Shown here piece by piece: positions 33,897-42,782 of a stretch of DNA of 64,000 bases. The notes below the pieces were generated by a model. The model was not told the origin of the DNA, did no database searches, and worked only from the letters and a program-made list of their open reading frames with translations. Each line of letters opens with the position of its first letter. Positions within the stretch are counted from its first letter, which is position 1. This DNA is from Phytoactinopolyspora limicola (GTDB lineage: Bacteria; Actinomycetota; Actinomycetes; Jiangellales; Jiangellaceae), in the NCBI RefSeq assembly GCF_011320225.1, contig NZ_JAAOEN010000001.1:248001-312000 (forward strand), in the 5' to 3' direction. The position numbers and the translations under genes were made by a program.

Positions 33897-36800
33897 GCCA
33901 GCGCCTCCCCGTCGAGCATGGCCCGCAGTGCTGCCAGTTCCGGAGCCTGGGACTTGGCTGTCCACGCTGCCTCGACGCCCTGCTCACCGAGTTCGTCCGG
34001 GTTGCAGTACCGGCACGTCCACATCGGGTTCGAGGTGTCGTTGGGACGGGCCAGGAAGGTACCCCCGGTGATGCCGTCGACGATGGTGCGTAGCGCCCGC
34101 TGGGCCTGCGCCACGACGGTGTCGTCGACGCGGTACCCGATCCGCTCGAAGCCGCCTCGGCGACTGGTGAACCAATACTCCGAACGGATCGGGCCGATCT
34201 GCCGATCAGAGGTGGTCAACCCGGCCCGTTCGGCCTGAGCCGCCATGGCGTAGAGGGGTAGCTGGAGGCGCTGACCCCGATGGCATGGATCGCTGTTCAG
34301 ATCCCGGTAGGAGTCCGGTTTTCCAGTTTTGTAATCGATGACGACGAGGGTGCCGTCGGCCGCCAGGTCGATCCGGTCGATCTTGCCCCGGACGCGGAGC
34401 GACCGCCCGTCACCCAGCGGGATCTCAACTCCGTCGAATGCCCACTCCGCGGCGATCGGGGCCAACGCGGCCGCGGCTCGCCGTTTGTTGTCTTCACCGA
34501 TCCACGTGTGCAGATCGGCGCGGATGGCCGCGCTGTCTTCGGTCCACAGCAACGAGAAACCCGTCACCCCTTCCGCCTCGGCCTGGGCGAACCGGGCGGA
34601 AGCCGCCTCGTCGAGTACTTCTCGCGTCCGCTCCGGCCACGGCTCACCGGGACCGGGTGTCCAGCCTTCGGCGGCGGCGCGCCGTACCACCTGCTCGAGG
34701 ATGTCGTGCATCACCGTCCCGCGGTCCAGCGCGGAGATCTGGACGACCTCCTCCGGTTGCTCGACGGGGATCACCCTGAGCAGGTGCCGCATGAAATACC
34801 CGTGCGGGCACTGGGCCCAGTTCTCCAGCGAGGTAGCCGACACCGTGCCACTCACCGTCGGGTCCGGTAGTTGTTCACCGGCAAGATTGCCGTCGAACGC
34901 GGTGAACTCGGCGGACTGGCGGGCCGCCCGCCCGCTCCGGGCCCGCGTCATGATCGGATCATCCGGTGCGCTGGGGTGGTGGTCGATGACCGCGCGCTGC
35001 CTCCACTCCTGCGCGGTGGCCGGGTGTGGGGTGCGGGCGACGGAACCCGCGTACGACGGCGACTCGTCCAGTCCGGGCACCGCCGCCCATGCCGTGGCCA
35101 CCACGTCGCCGCCGTCGGCGAGAGCCCGCAAACTGGGCAACAGCCACCGCGACGGCACCCGAGCGCCGCCCCGGCGGAGGTCGCCCCGGGGGAAGCTGAC
35201 GGTCCGCCGGCGCGGCGGTGCGGCCGACAGCGCGGCCAGCACATGCCGGTGCTGCCGTGCCGTCCGATCGGCCTGTGTGGGTAACGCGCCGCCGGTCAAG
35301 GCCCGGACCCGGTCCGGAAGGAGGGGGTCGTCGGTGGAGCGCGCCGGCAGTAGCCCCTCGGCCGCACCCACCACGAAGATCGCGTCGACGGCTTCGCCGA
35401 CACCCTCGGATACCGGACCAACGTGAACCCCTTCACCGATGCGGCCCACCCGGTCGAGATCGTCGGTGAGTTCGAGCTCGACCAACTGACGCAGCAACGC
35501 CAGATCCGGGGGGCCGGCGAGGCCATCCAGACCGGCGATCGATGTCCAGATACCGGCGATCCGGTCGACGGTGCGGCGTTCCTCCGGTGGCAGCGGCTCG
35601 GGGTCTTCCACGGGCAGCACCGCGGACCACAACTCGGCGATCGCCGTCGCTAGTTCCCGCCAGCTCGTGGCCTCCGACATCCGGGCTAGCCCCGCCTGGA
35701 CGGCCGAGACGAAATCGGCCAGCGCCTCAGCCTGCTCGGCCCCGCGTTCGGCCCGGCTGCGCTGGTTGGACTCGGCGTCCGGCTGATCGGCGAGCCACGT
35801 ACGACGACGCTCGGCATACTCGCGGACTCGTTGCCAGTCGGTGCCGCGGACCACGCCGGCGACTCGGGAGATCCGCTCCCATGCCGATGCCGGCACGGGA
35901 GCGCCGCGGTGCCGGACCGGCGCGTCCGCCACGAACGCGAGGACCTCGTCCCGGCGGAACTGATGATCGGCCAACGCCAGCAATCGCAGCGCCGCCCGGC
36001 CGAATCTCGTCTCCGCGGTGGACCGCATACCCCGGCCGAAGACCGCCACTCCGGCCCGGCCCAAGTGCTCATGTACCAGGCGAGCGTAAGGGTTGGCCGT
36101 GCCGTACAACACCCCGATCCGAAACCCGGGTGAGTGCCGAAGCATCACCAGCACCCGCCGGGCTACCTCGCGAACTTCGTCATCCGGGTCCGACGCGTGT
36201 ACGACGGTGTGGGCGAGCGGCGGCGTACCAGCGGACTCGGCGCTGCCACCCACCGCGCGACAAACCTCCACCGGCCCGCGATCAGCCGCGGGATCGCCGG
36301 TCAGCCCGAGGATCAGGCGTAGTTCGCCTACCTCGGCGATCGCGCTCAGCAGCGCCGCCTCCGGGCGGTCCACGTCTTGCGGGAGGAAGACGACGACGCT
36401 GCCCTGCACACCCTGCCGGGCCACCAGCGGATACGCAGCCTCCAGGAGGTCGACCTCATCGAACGTCGACTCGGCGAGCCGGTGCCGAAGCTGCCGGCAC
36501 AACCGCACGGTGGCGGCGGGTACATCGCCAGCAGCGCCAAGCGTGTCCACCATGGCCGACGACAACGGCCGCAGCTCTCGATACGCCCTGGCCAGAGCTC
36601 GGGCGGTACCGATGTGCTGGGCCACCGGCGCGAACACACCCGGCGCGTCGGCCAGCGCCGCGCGTAAGGCCGCGACGAGCAACGGACCGGTCAACGGGCG
36701 CCGGCCCAACCGCGCCAACCGCTCACCGCACACGGACTCGGCCAACCGCCGGATGGTGAGCACCTGCAGCGCCGCGATCCCGGCCGACCCGCCGACCGGC

Positions 36801-36961
36801 CCACGAGCCAGCGCCCGGCGGGCGGCTACACCGATGCGCTCGTTAGGGACGAGGACGGTGACCGGCGCCAGCCGGTCCGCGGCTTTGCACTCGTGTACGG
36901 CTGCCACCAGCGCTTGATACGCGGCTGGCCCGAACTCCGTCTGCTGCATCGTGACGGGCAT
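33893..36961 (-). CDS. addB: AddB-like subunit: inactive helicase fold with PD-(D/E)xK nuclease
   Basis: 1022 residues. The N-terminus lacks a Walker A site, as in AddB, and resembles a degenerate UvrD fold (VLVPNERIGVAARRAL, LQVLTIRRLAESV). The nuclease domain is near the end: ENWAQCPHGYFMRHLLRV, VRGKIDRIDL and LVVIDYKTGKP then QLPLYAMA. AddB proteins hold a [4Fe-4S] cluster with one Cys before the nuclease and a C-x2-C-x5-C set after it. Here the first (QCPHGYF) and the pair CRYC are present, but no last Cys follows CRYCNPDELG, so the cluster may be incomplete or differently ligated. AGGGAGG precedes the ATG. Confidence 0.85.
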   Translation of the reverse strand: MPVTMQQTEFGPAAYQALVAAVHECKAADRLAPVTVLVPNERIGVAARRALARGPVGGSAGIAALQVLTIRRLAESVCGERLARLGRRPLTGPLLVAALRAALADAPGVFAPVAQHIGTARALARAYRELRPLSSAMVDTLGAAGDVPAATVRLCRQLRHRLAESTFDEVDLLEAAYPLVARQGVQGSVVVFLPQDVDRPEAALLSAIAEVGELRLILGLTGDPAADRGPVEVCRAVGGSAESAGTPPLAHTVVHASDPDDEVREVARRVLVMLRHSPGFRIGVLYGTANPYARLVHEHLGRAGVAVFGRGMRSTAETRFGRAALRLLALADHQFRRDEVLAFVADAPVRHRGAPVPASAWERISRVAGVVRGTDWQRVREYAERRRTWLADQPDAESNQRSRAERGAEQAEALADFVSAVQAGLARMSEATSWRELATAIAELWSAVLPVEDPEPLPPEERRTVDRIAGIWTSIAGLDGLAGPPDLALLRQLVELELTDDLDRVGRIGEGVHVGPVSEGVGEAVDAIFVVGAAEGLLPARSTDDPLLPDRVRALTGGALPTQADRTARQHRHVLAALSAAPPRRRTVSFPRGDLRRGGARVPSRWLLPSLRALADGGDVVATAWAAVPGLDESPSYAGSVARTPHPATAQEWRQRAVIDHHPSAPDDPIMTRARSGRAARQSAEFTAFDGNLAGEQLPDPTVSGTVSATSLENWAQCPHGYFMRHLLRVIPVEQPEEVVQISALDRGTVMHDILEQVVRRAAAEGWTPGPGEPWPERTREVLDEAASARFAQAEAEGVTGFSLLWTEDSAAIRADLHTWIGEDNKRRAAAALAPIAAEWAFDGVEIPLGDGRSLRVRGKIDRIDLAADGTLVVIDYKTGKPDSYRDLNSDPCHRGQRLQLPLYAMAAQAERAGLTTSDRQIGPIRSEYWFTSRRGGFERIGYRVDDTVVAQAQRALRTIVDGITGGTFLARPNDTSNPMWTCRYCNPDELGEQGVEAAWTAKSQAPELAALRAMLDGEALA

Positions 36962-37031
36962 GGCCCTCCCTCGACGCTCGGCCGGCCCGGACCGGTCGAA
37001 CTACCCGGCACCCTACAGAACCGCACCGACA

Positions 37032-37105
37032 CTCCCCTTCCCATGATCATGAACACTTTGCCGTGCCGTGGCACGGCAAAGTGTTCATGATCATGGGGAG
37101 GGGGG
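37032..37105. repeat. 74-bp near-perfect palindrome (repeat family A)
   Basis: Arms 37032-37067 and 37070-37105 are complementary over 28 bp without error, then continue with G/T mismatches; only GT lies between them. The core CCATGATCATGAACACTTTG resembles the TGATCAT core of 3614-3711, and the outer parts are C-rich and G-rich in the same way. It includes the stop codon of the grpE-like gene (37091-37093) and lies before addB, so it probably ends the chaperone operon. Confidence 0.8.
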
Positions 37106-37573
37106 CCCAGATCGCGAGACAACCACCCGTGCTGGCCGCAGCAGCCGGTCGCCATGCACGTAGCCGGGACGTTCCACGGCCATCACCACACCGGGCGGCT
37201 GTCCGTCGGCCAGCTCCACCGTGCCGGTCGCCTCGTGCTGCGCAGGATCGAACGGCTCGCCGTGTGGTTCGATGGCCACCACACCACGCCGTTCCAACAC
37301 GTCGACCAACTCATCGCGGATCGACCGGACGAAATCGTCCGCTGGGTCTGAACCGAGCCGGTCCACAACCAGAAGAAGTTCCTGCAGCAGGGGGGTGACA
37401 ACCTGGCGAGCGAGTCCGTCGCGCGCCCACTGCAGTTGGTCGTACAACTCGTCGTAAAGACGGCGGCGATCGCGGTCATCGAACAACCGGCGCTGAAAGA
37501 GGTCTCGCAACGAAGCGACCTCCCGCGCGAGTTCGTCTAGCCGCTCCTCCGCGCCCGGCGTCAGATCCCCCAT
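37091..37573 (-). CDS. grpE: GrpE-like nucleotide exchange factor
   Basis: 160 residues. A coiled-coil N-terminus (ELAREVASLRDLFQRR, then LYDELYDQLQWARD) is followed by the four-strand beta cap FDPAQHEATGTVELADG and PGYVHGDRLLRPARVVVS, ending as usual for GrpE. The N-terminal helix is shorter than in housekeeping GrpE. It should swap ADP for ATP on the DnaK of this operon. It is the last of three genes and overlaps the J-like gene by 13 bp. Its stop lies inside the palindrome 37032-37105. Confidence 0.8.
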   Translation of the reverse strand: MGDLTPGAEERLDELAREVASLRDLFQRRLFDDRDRRRLYDELYDQLQWARDGLARQVVTPLLQELLLVVDRLGSDPADDFVRSIRDELVDVLERRGVVAIEPHGEPFDPAQHEATGTVELADGQPPGVVMAVERPGYVHGDRLLRPARVVVSRSGPPSP

Positions 37574-38703
37574 CGGAGTCCTCCTCGATACCGCATCGCA
37601 TCACGGTTCACTTTCCACCGCGGTCGCCATCGACGGGCCACCCATACCCCGAGCACACAGATTGCTATGAGGAAGAACAGGGTCGCGCCGCCACCCACGC
37701 CGGCCGCTCCGGCGCTGATCGCGACGAACATCAGCACCGCGAACGCCCCGATGCCGGCCACACCTCCGCCGCGCACCCATACTCGCTGCTCAGCCTCACT
37801 GGCAAGAACCAACCAACGGTTGATATCACCGCGTAGCTCGTCGTCGTCGAATCGGAGCGCGAGGGCCCGCTGAAGGTGCTCTCTCGCAAAGTCGATTTGA
37901 CGACGGCTCGTGTACACGAAGTAGTCCGGTTGCGGCACCGACAGTCGCGCCAGAGTCATGTCCCGCAGTGCGTGCGCGGCGACCCCATGGACGACGGCGT
38001 CGTCGGGACGGATCTGCGCCAAGCCGTAGACCACGGCGTACGCGTCGTCGGGACGGTCGACCGCCAGGCAGAAGTGCGCTTTGGCCAGCCGAACGTCCAG
38101 ATCGTCCGGGTCTTCCTGTTCGGCCCTCGCCAACGTATCGCGTGCGGCGTCCATCCAGCCGAGCCGGAGCTGGGCGTACATCAATTGGGTCAGGTACCGG
38201 ACGCTCCGCGGGCTTAGCCGGACCGCCTCACGAAACTCCGATTCGGCTTGCTCGTAGTCTCCGAGCCGCGCCGAGGCCGCCCCCCGATAGGCCCAACCAC
38301 GCTCGTCACGCCGATCAGCCCGAGTAGCCTCGGTGGCAACCTCGTGCGCAAGCCGCGGGAGGTCCGCGTCGAGGTACTCCTCGGCAGTGGCGAGCAGTTG
38401 CTCGACGTCGACGACGGGTTCAGGCGGCGGCGGTGGACCGTCATCGTTCCCCTGGCGTCGTCGGCGCTGCCCGTCCAGTCGCCGGTCATAGTCGCGTCGC
38501 CGTTCGACGTCAAGCAAGGTCTGTTCGGCGTCGTCGAGCTCGGCCACCCGCAGCTCCGCTTCGGCTCGGCGCTGGGCGTCGGGGGCGTTCTGGCGCCGGA
38601 TCCAGATCTTGCGCTCACGCCGGATGGCGACGCTGATGGCTTCCGGGTCCGCCTCCGGATCGAGGTCCAGGAGTTCGTAGAAGTTGGTGTCGGGCGCTGT
38701 CAT
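37561..38703 (-). CDS. J-domain-like, TPR and membrane protein (no HPD motif)
   Basis: 380 residues. The first 75 residues, FYELLDLDPEADPEAISVAI to RRDYDRRLDG, have the outline of a J domain, but the HPD tripeptide that activates DnaK is missing: the loop reads RRQNAPDAQRR. A Pro-rich linker leads to TPR-like helices at about 105-260 (DERGWAYRGAASARLGDY, DLDVRLAKAHFCLAVDRP). Two membrane helices follow near 310-355 (GIGAFAVLMFVAISAGAAGV, FFLIAICVLGVWVA). It probably ties the chaperone to the membrane. Its ATG overlaps the dnaK stop by 4 bp. Confidence 0.8.
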   Translation of the reverse strand: MTAPDTNFYELLDLDPEADPEAISVAIRRERKIWIRRQNAPDAQRRAEAELRVAELDDAEQTLLDVERRRDYDRRLDGQRRRRQGNDDGPPPPPEPVVDVEQLLATAEEYLDADLPRLAHEVATEATRADRRDERGWAYRGAASARLGDYEQAESEFREAVRLSPRSVRYLTQLMYAQLRLGWMDAARDTLARAEQEDPDDLDVRLAKAHFCLAVDRPDDAYAVVYGLAQIRPDDAVVHGVAAHALRDMTLARLSVPQPDYFVYTSRRQIDFAREHLQRALALRFDDDELRGDINRWLVLASEAEQRVWVRGGGVAGIGAFAVLMFVAISAGAAGVGGGATLFFLIAICVLGVWVARRWRPRWKVNRDAMRYRGGLRWGI

Positions 38704-40241
38704 GCGACCTCGATGTCACTCATCCGGGAGACGGCGGCGCCAACCGCCGAGCGGTCGAGGTTGGCGCTGTTGTCCACCTCGAAGTCCGCGACGATCTTCT
38801 TCGTCGTTTCGTCGATCACCTGAACATGGATCATCTGATCGATGTCGTAGGAGTAGGTGACGGTGAAGGGCGCATTCTTCGGATAGCTCGGTATCGGTGC
38901 CGACTGCTCTCCGATCTTGGTGACGTACTCGGGGTCGCTGTCCTCCCCCTCAGTCACCTCGATCAACAACTCCCGCTGGTTGTCATACAACGTGCCGATA
39001 GCACGAGACTCCTTCACCGGGATCTTCGTGTTGCGATGGATAACGGGGAAATTTCGCCGTGGGTCGCGGGGACCATCACCATCGACGAGGATCACACCGA
39101 GCGTCTGTGATGTGACGTCCTGAACGACGATCCGCTCCTTGGTAGCCAGCTCGGGCAGGTTGGCTCCGGCCGTGCCGCTCTCGGCCACACTCAGCTGAGC
39201 CCGGATAGCGGCGCCCAGTGCCACGACCTCGTCCGGGTTGATCGAGCGATCGACGGGTTTGCCGGCCAGGCCCTCGACCATTTCGCGCACCATGGGCATT
39301 CTGGTCGACCCGCCCACGAGAAGGATCTGATCGATGTCGCGCCACGTGACACCGGCTTCGACAAGTGCCTCCTGCAGGATGTGCTTGGTTCGGCTCAGCA
39401 GACCGGCGGTCAGCTTCTCGAAGCCTTCACGGGTTACTGGCAGGGCCTGGCTCACACCACCGTAGGTAACCGCGATCTGGGTCTTCGGAATACTGGTGAG
39501 GCTCCGCTTGGCCAGTTCAGCCTTGTCGCGCAGATCGGCCAGCGCGGTGTCGTCAGCCAGCAGGTCGGCACCGCCGGCCGCCGTGAACTGCTGGTTGACG
39601 TGTTCGATCAGCTTGTTGTCCCAGTCGAAGCCGCCGAGGTTGCGGTCGCCGTCGGTGGCCAGGATGTCGAACGTGCCACCGGTGACCCGCATGACCGTCA
39701 CGTCGAAGGTGCCACCGCCGAGATCGAAGACGAGGACGGTGCCGTCCGCGCCGGACTCGATGCCGTAGGCCAAAGCCGCAGCGGTGGGCTCGTTGATCAC
39801 ATGTAACACGTTCAGTCCGGCGATCCTGCCCGCGTCGATCGTGGCGCGCCGGCGGGCGTCATCGAAATATGCCGGCACGGTGATCACCGCGTCCTGCACA
39901 CTGCCCTCCCCGAGGAGCAGCTCGGCGTCGTCCTTCAGCCGCCTCAGGATCAGGGCCGAGACTTCCTCAGCAGCGTAGGTGGAGCCGTCGCTAGCCTCGA
40001 AGCTCCAACTGCGGTTGCCCATCTGCCGTTTGAGGAACTGGACGACGTCATCCGGCGCCGTCGCCGCTGATCGTCGGGCCATGGAACCCACCAACGGGAT
40101 ACCGCCTTGAAACAGCACGACCGAAGGCGTGATCGACTCGCCTTCGCGATTCGGGATGATCTCCGGCTTACCAAGATCATTTACGTAGGCGATCGCGGAG
40201 AAAGTGGTACCGAGATCCATACCAATTGGACGTCCGGCCAC
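38700..40241 (-). CDS. dnaK: Short DnaK-family (Hsp70) chaperone without C-terminal lid
   Basis: 513 residues. The ATPase domain is complete: IGMDLGTTFSAIAYV, VITVPAYFDDARRRA, NEPTAAALAYGIE, VFDLGGGTFDVTVMRV and LLVGGSTRMPMV. The substrate-binding beta domain follows (VTSQTLGVILVDG to VTYSYDIDQMIHVQVID), but the chain stops after about 20 more residues. The helical lid and tail of a normal DnaK (about 610-640 residues) are absent, so client release may be faster. It is the first gene of a DnaK/J-like/GrpE-like operon. No CIRCE or HAIR box was seen upstream. It is unlikely to be the housekeeping chaperone. Confidence 0.87.
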   Translation of the reverse strand: MAGRPIGMDLGTTFSAIAYVNDLGKPEIIPNREGESITPSVVLFQGGIPLVGSMARRSAATAPDDVVQFLKRQMGNRSWSFEASDGSTYAAEEVSALILRRLKDDAELLLGEGSVQDAVITVPAYFDDARRRATIDAGRIAGLNVLHVINEPTAAALAYGIESGADGTVLVFDLGGGTFDVTVMRVTGGTFDILATDGDRNLGGFDWDNKLIEHVNQQFTAAGGADLLADDTALADLRDKAELAKRSLTSIPKTQIAVTYGGVSQALPVTREGFEKLTAGLLSRTKHILQEALVEAGVTWRDIDQILLVGGSTRMPMVREMVEGLAGKPVDRSINPDEVVALGAAIRAQLSVAESGTAGANLPELATKERIVVQDVTSQTLGVILVDGDGPRDPRRNFPVIHRNTKIPVKESRAIGTLYDNQRELLIEVTEGEDSDPEYVTKIGEQSAPIPSYPKNAPFTVTYSYDIDQMIHVQVIDETTKKIVADFEVDNSANLDRSAVGAAVSRMSDIEVA

Positions 40242-40386
40242 GGTCTCGCCGCCCTTCGACGCGGTCGGTAGTGATCGCCGATCATAAACCAGAGATCGTT
40301 TTCGCCGATAGTGGTCGCCCTATACAGCACCACTAGACTCAGAGTGAATCGCCGTCAACACTCTGGCAGCTGGCCGAGGGGGCCCG

Positions 40387-41700
40387 GTGTTCTGTTCGCG
40401 GTGTGGGAGTCGTTTAGGTGCGGACGTCAACTACTGTCCCGCCTGCGGTCATCCTGCGGCGAACGTCACCGTTCCACCGTCCGCGGGCCGCCGCTTCCGC
40501 CTCGCGATCATCGCCGGGGTCACCGTGCTCGGACTCGGCGGCGCCGCTGCGGTTACATACGCGCTGCTACGCGACGACGCTTCGGATCCGCCGACGGTAG
40601 CGGCTGAGCCGACCGTGCCGGACGGATCGCCGATTCCTAGCCCCATGGAGGCAACCGAACCCGCGACGACGGACACCACCGGGCCCACGCCACCACCACC
40701 GGCCGCCGACTTCGCCGACCTCTACCGGACGGTCAGCTCCGGCGTGCTGATGGTCCAGGCCACGACGTGTGAGGGCAGCGGCGTCGGATCGGCCTTCCTG
40801 ATCTCCGGACACCAGATCGTCACCGCGGCGCACGTCGTCGATCAAGCGGCGTCGGTGGCCGTGATAGCCGGCGGCCACACACACCAGGCCACGGTGGTCG
40901 GCCTCGATGGCGCCAACGACATCGCCATCCTCGAAACACCGTCCGAGCTGGACGGGCACCGCTTCACCCTCACCGAGGCCGACGTCGCCGCCGGTGAGTC
41001 GCTCGCGGTCATCGGCCACCCACTCGGTGATCCGCTCACCATGACGACGGGTACCGTCTCGCGCGTCGACGACGCCCTGTGGCCGAACATTCAGCTCGAC
41101 ATCAGCGTCAGCCCCGGCAACTCGGGCGGCCCTGTCCTGCGGCCCACCGGTGAGGTGGTGGGGGTGCTCATCGCGAAAGACGTCGAGGCCGAAGGGTTGA
41201 GCTACGCGGTCCGCAGCGATCTCGTCGTCGACCGGTTGACCCGCCCGGACCTCCTCTCACCACCGGAGATAGCCGACTGTGAACTCCCGCTCGGACCTGA
41301 TGACGCCGAGCTGCCGGAGATCGAGGACGTGAGCGAGCTGCACCTCGCGGTGGCCCAGACGTTGGACCGATACTTCGGTGGCATCAACTCCGGTGACTAC
41401 CAACTGGCCTTCGATCAGCTCTCGCCGCGGCTGCAAGGTTCGATGACGGCGGCGGACTTCGCGGCCGGGGTCGAGACGAGTTACGACTTCGGCTTCGAGG
41501 TCCACTGGATCGAAGAAACCCCCCAGGGCGCCGAGATCTGGCTAGAGTTCACCAGCATCCAAGCACCGGGTTACGGACCCGAAGGCGAGTCGTGTACGCA
41601 CTGGTCACTGGACTATGAACTCGCCTGGTACGGCGAGTGGCTGCTCATCGACCGAGTGACGGGACACGGCGGCACATCGGGTCACCTCCCGTGTGACTGA
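40387..41700 (+). CDS. Membrane-anchored zinc-ribbon trypsin-like serine protease (S1C)
   Basis: 437 residues from GTG. A zinc ribbon lies at the very N-terminus (Cys3, Cys6, Cys17, Cys20), then a membrane helix at about 38-60 and a Pro-Thr linker. The S1C protease domain spans about 108-270 with the full triad: His149 in VTAAHVV, Asp178 in GANDIAIL and Ser246 in SPGNSGGPV. The C-terminal 170 residues look like an NTF2-like globular domain (VAQTLDRYFGGINSGDYQLA), not a PDZ domain. The catalytic domain should face outside with the zinc ribbon in the cytoplasm. The gene is divergent from the lidless dnaK operon; both may serve envelope protein quality control. Confidence 0.87.
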   Translation: MFCSRCGSRLGADVNYCPACGHPAANVTVPPSAGRRFRLAIIAGVTVLGLGGAAAVTYALLRDDASDPPTVAAEPTVPDGSPIPSPMEATEPATTDTTGPTPPPPAADFADLYRTVSSGVLMVQATTCEGSGVGSAFLISGHQIVTAAHVVDQAASVAVIAGGHTHQATVVGLDGANDIAILETPSELDGHRFTLTEADVAAGESLAVIGHPLGDPLTMTTGTVSRVDDALWPNIQLDISVSPGNSGGPVLRPTGEVVGVLIAKDVEAEGLSYAVRSDLVVDRLTRPDLLSPPEIADCELPLGPDDAELPEIEDVSELHLAVAQTLDRYFGGINSGDYQLAFDQLSPRLQGSMTAADFAAGVETSYDFGFEVHWIEETPQGAEIWLEFTSIQAPGYGPEGESCTHWSLDYELAWYGEWLLIDRVTGHGGTSGHLPCD

Positions 41701-41741
41701 CGGATCGCCCGCCGCGCACCCGGCCGGACTCCGGCGTCGTC

Positions 41742-41747
41742 TACTGT
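41742..41747 (+). promoter_or_regulatory. -10 box of a leaderless promoter for the DUF1028 gene
   Basis: TACTGT ends 7 nt before the ATG at 41755, with no ribosome-binding site between them. Confidence 0.5.
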
Positions 41748-41754
41748 CGGCGGC

Positions 41755-42645
41755 ATGACGTACTCCATCATCGCGCGTGACCCCGAAACGGGCTATATGG
41801 GCGTGGCCACCCAGTCCCAGGCCTTCGCCGTGGGGGCCAGCGTGCCTTGGGCGGCACCTGGGTACGGACTAGTGGCTACCCAATCGATGGGTGAACCCAT
41901 GTACGGCGACCTGGGGCTCGACGCGCTCCGCGCCGGACTCACCGCCACGGAGGCACTACGCGCGCTGCGCAGCGTCGATCCGCACCCGGAACGGCGGCAG
42001 GTCGGCATGGTGGATACCTACGGCGGCATCGACATCTACACCGGCGACGCGTGTGTGAGTGCCGCCGGTCATCTCGTCGGCGACTCGTGCGCCGCGCTGG
42101 CGAACATCGTGCGAGGTCCTCGGGTGTGGGAGAGCATGGTGGAGGCCTACGAAAAGTCGACGGGCTGGCTACCCCGCCGGCTGGTCGCCGCACTCGAAGC
42201 GGCGGAAGCGGCCGGTGGCGACGAACGCGGCCAGCGCTCCGCGGCCATCCTGGTGGTCCGGGCCGAGCGCAGCGGGCGGCCGTGGCGGGACACCGTCGCC
42301 GACCTTCGGATCGACGACCACCCGGAGCCGTTGGTCGAGATCAGCCGGATGGTCGAGCACAACTGGCGTTACCACCGCACCGTGATGGCGTTCGAGCTCG
42401 CCTTGGACGGACGCCCCGACGAAGCTGTCGGCCAGTTGCCGGACGACGTGAACGTGGCGGAACAGGATTCCGACCTCATCCTGTGGCGGGCCATCATCCT
42501 CGCCCTGGCCGGCCGTCTCGACGAAGCACGTCAGCTGGCTGCCGCGCTGGCCGAGCAGGCACCGGACTTCGCGGCGGTGGCCCGGCGCTTCGGCGAGGCG
42601 GGGCTGGTCGAGCCGGAGATCCTGCGCACGATCCTGCCGGAGTAG
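41755..42645 (+). CDS. DUF1028 domain protein (Ntn-hydrolase-like)
   Basis: 296 residues. MTYSIIARDPETGYMGVATQSQAFAVG is spread over the first strands, and VATQSMGEPMYGDLGLDAL, VSAAGHLVGDSCAALANI and AILVVRAERSGRPW match the DUF1028 fold, whose N-terminal nucleophile is inferred from similarity to Ntn hydrolases. The C-terminal 90 residues form TPR-like helices. The start needs the Ser/Thr exposed at residue 2-4, and the leaderless ATG at 41755 suits that. Substrate and reaction are unknown. Confidence 0.85.
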   Translation: MTYSIIARDPETGYMGVATQSQAFAVGASVPWAAPGYGLVATQSMGEPMYGDLGLDALRAGLTATEALRALRSVDPHPERRQVGMVDTYGGIDIYTGDACVSAAGHLVGDSCAALANIVRGPRVWESMVEAYEKSTGWLPRRLVAALEAAEAAGGDERGQRSAAILVVRAERSGRPWRDTVADLRIDDHPEPLVEISRMVEHNWRYHRTVMAFELALDGRPDEAVGQLPDDVNVAEQDSDLILWRAIILALAGRLDEARQLAAALAEQAPDFAAVARRFGEAGLVEPEILRTILPE

Positions 42646-42712
42646 CAGTTCGTCGGCGGGTGAGAGCACGGAGGCCGCTCTCAGGTTTGCCCGTTCCGCA
42701 CTCCGACACCAT

Positions 42713-42741
42713 TGACATGCAGCCAAACGGCTGCCTATTGT
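42713..42741 (+). promoter_or_regulatory. Strong promoter overlapped by an operator (arsR-SRPBCC gene)
   Basis: TTGACA (42713-42718), 17 bp, then TATTGT (42736-42741) is close to consensus. The spacer is filled by the first of two operator palindromes (42717-42736). Confidence 0.7.
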
Positions 42742-42765
42742 TGAAATGCAGCCATTCGGTTGCAT
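42717..42765. promoter_or_regulatory. Tandem ArsR-type operators
   Basis: ATGCAGCCAAACGGCTGCCT (42717-42736) and ATGCAGCCATTCGGTTGCAT (42746-42765) share the palindromic pattern TGCAGCC-N4-GGYTGC. They cover the promoter and its start site, so the encoded ArsR-type protein probably represses itself. Confidence 0.75.
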
Positions 42766-42782
42766 GAATGGAGTGGATCGCG

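Noticed and set aside
35542-36759. 405-codon open frame on the plus strand
   Set aside because: Antisense to addB and rich in Arg and Pro with no motif.
38700-40386. CIRCE or HAIR heat-shock operator before the short dnaK
   Set aside because: No matching inverted repeat in the 145-bp divergent region.
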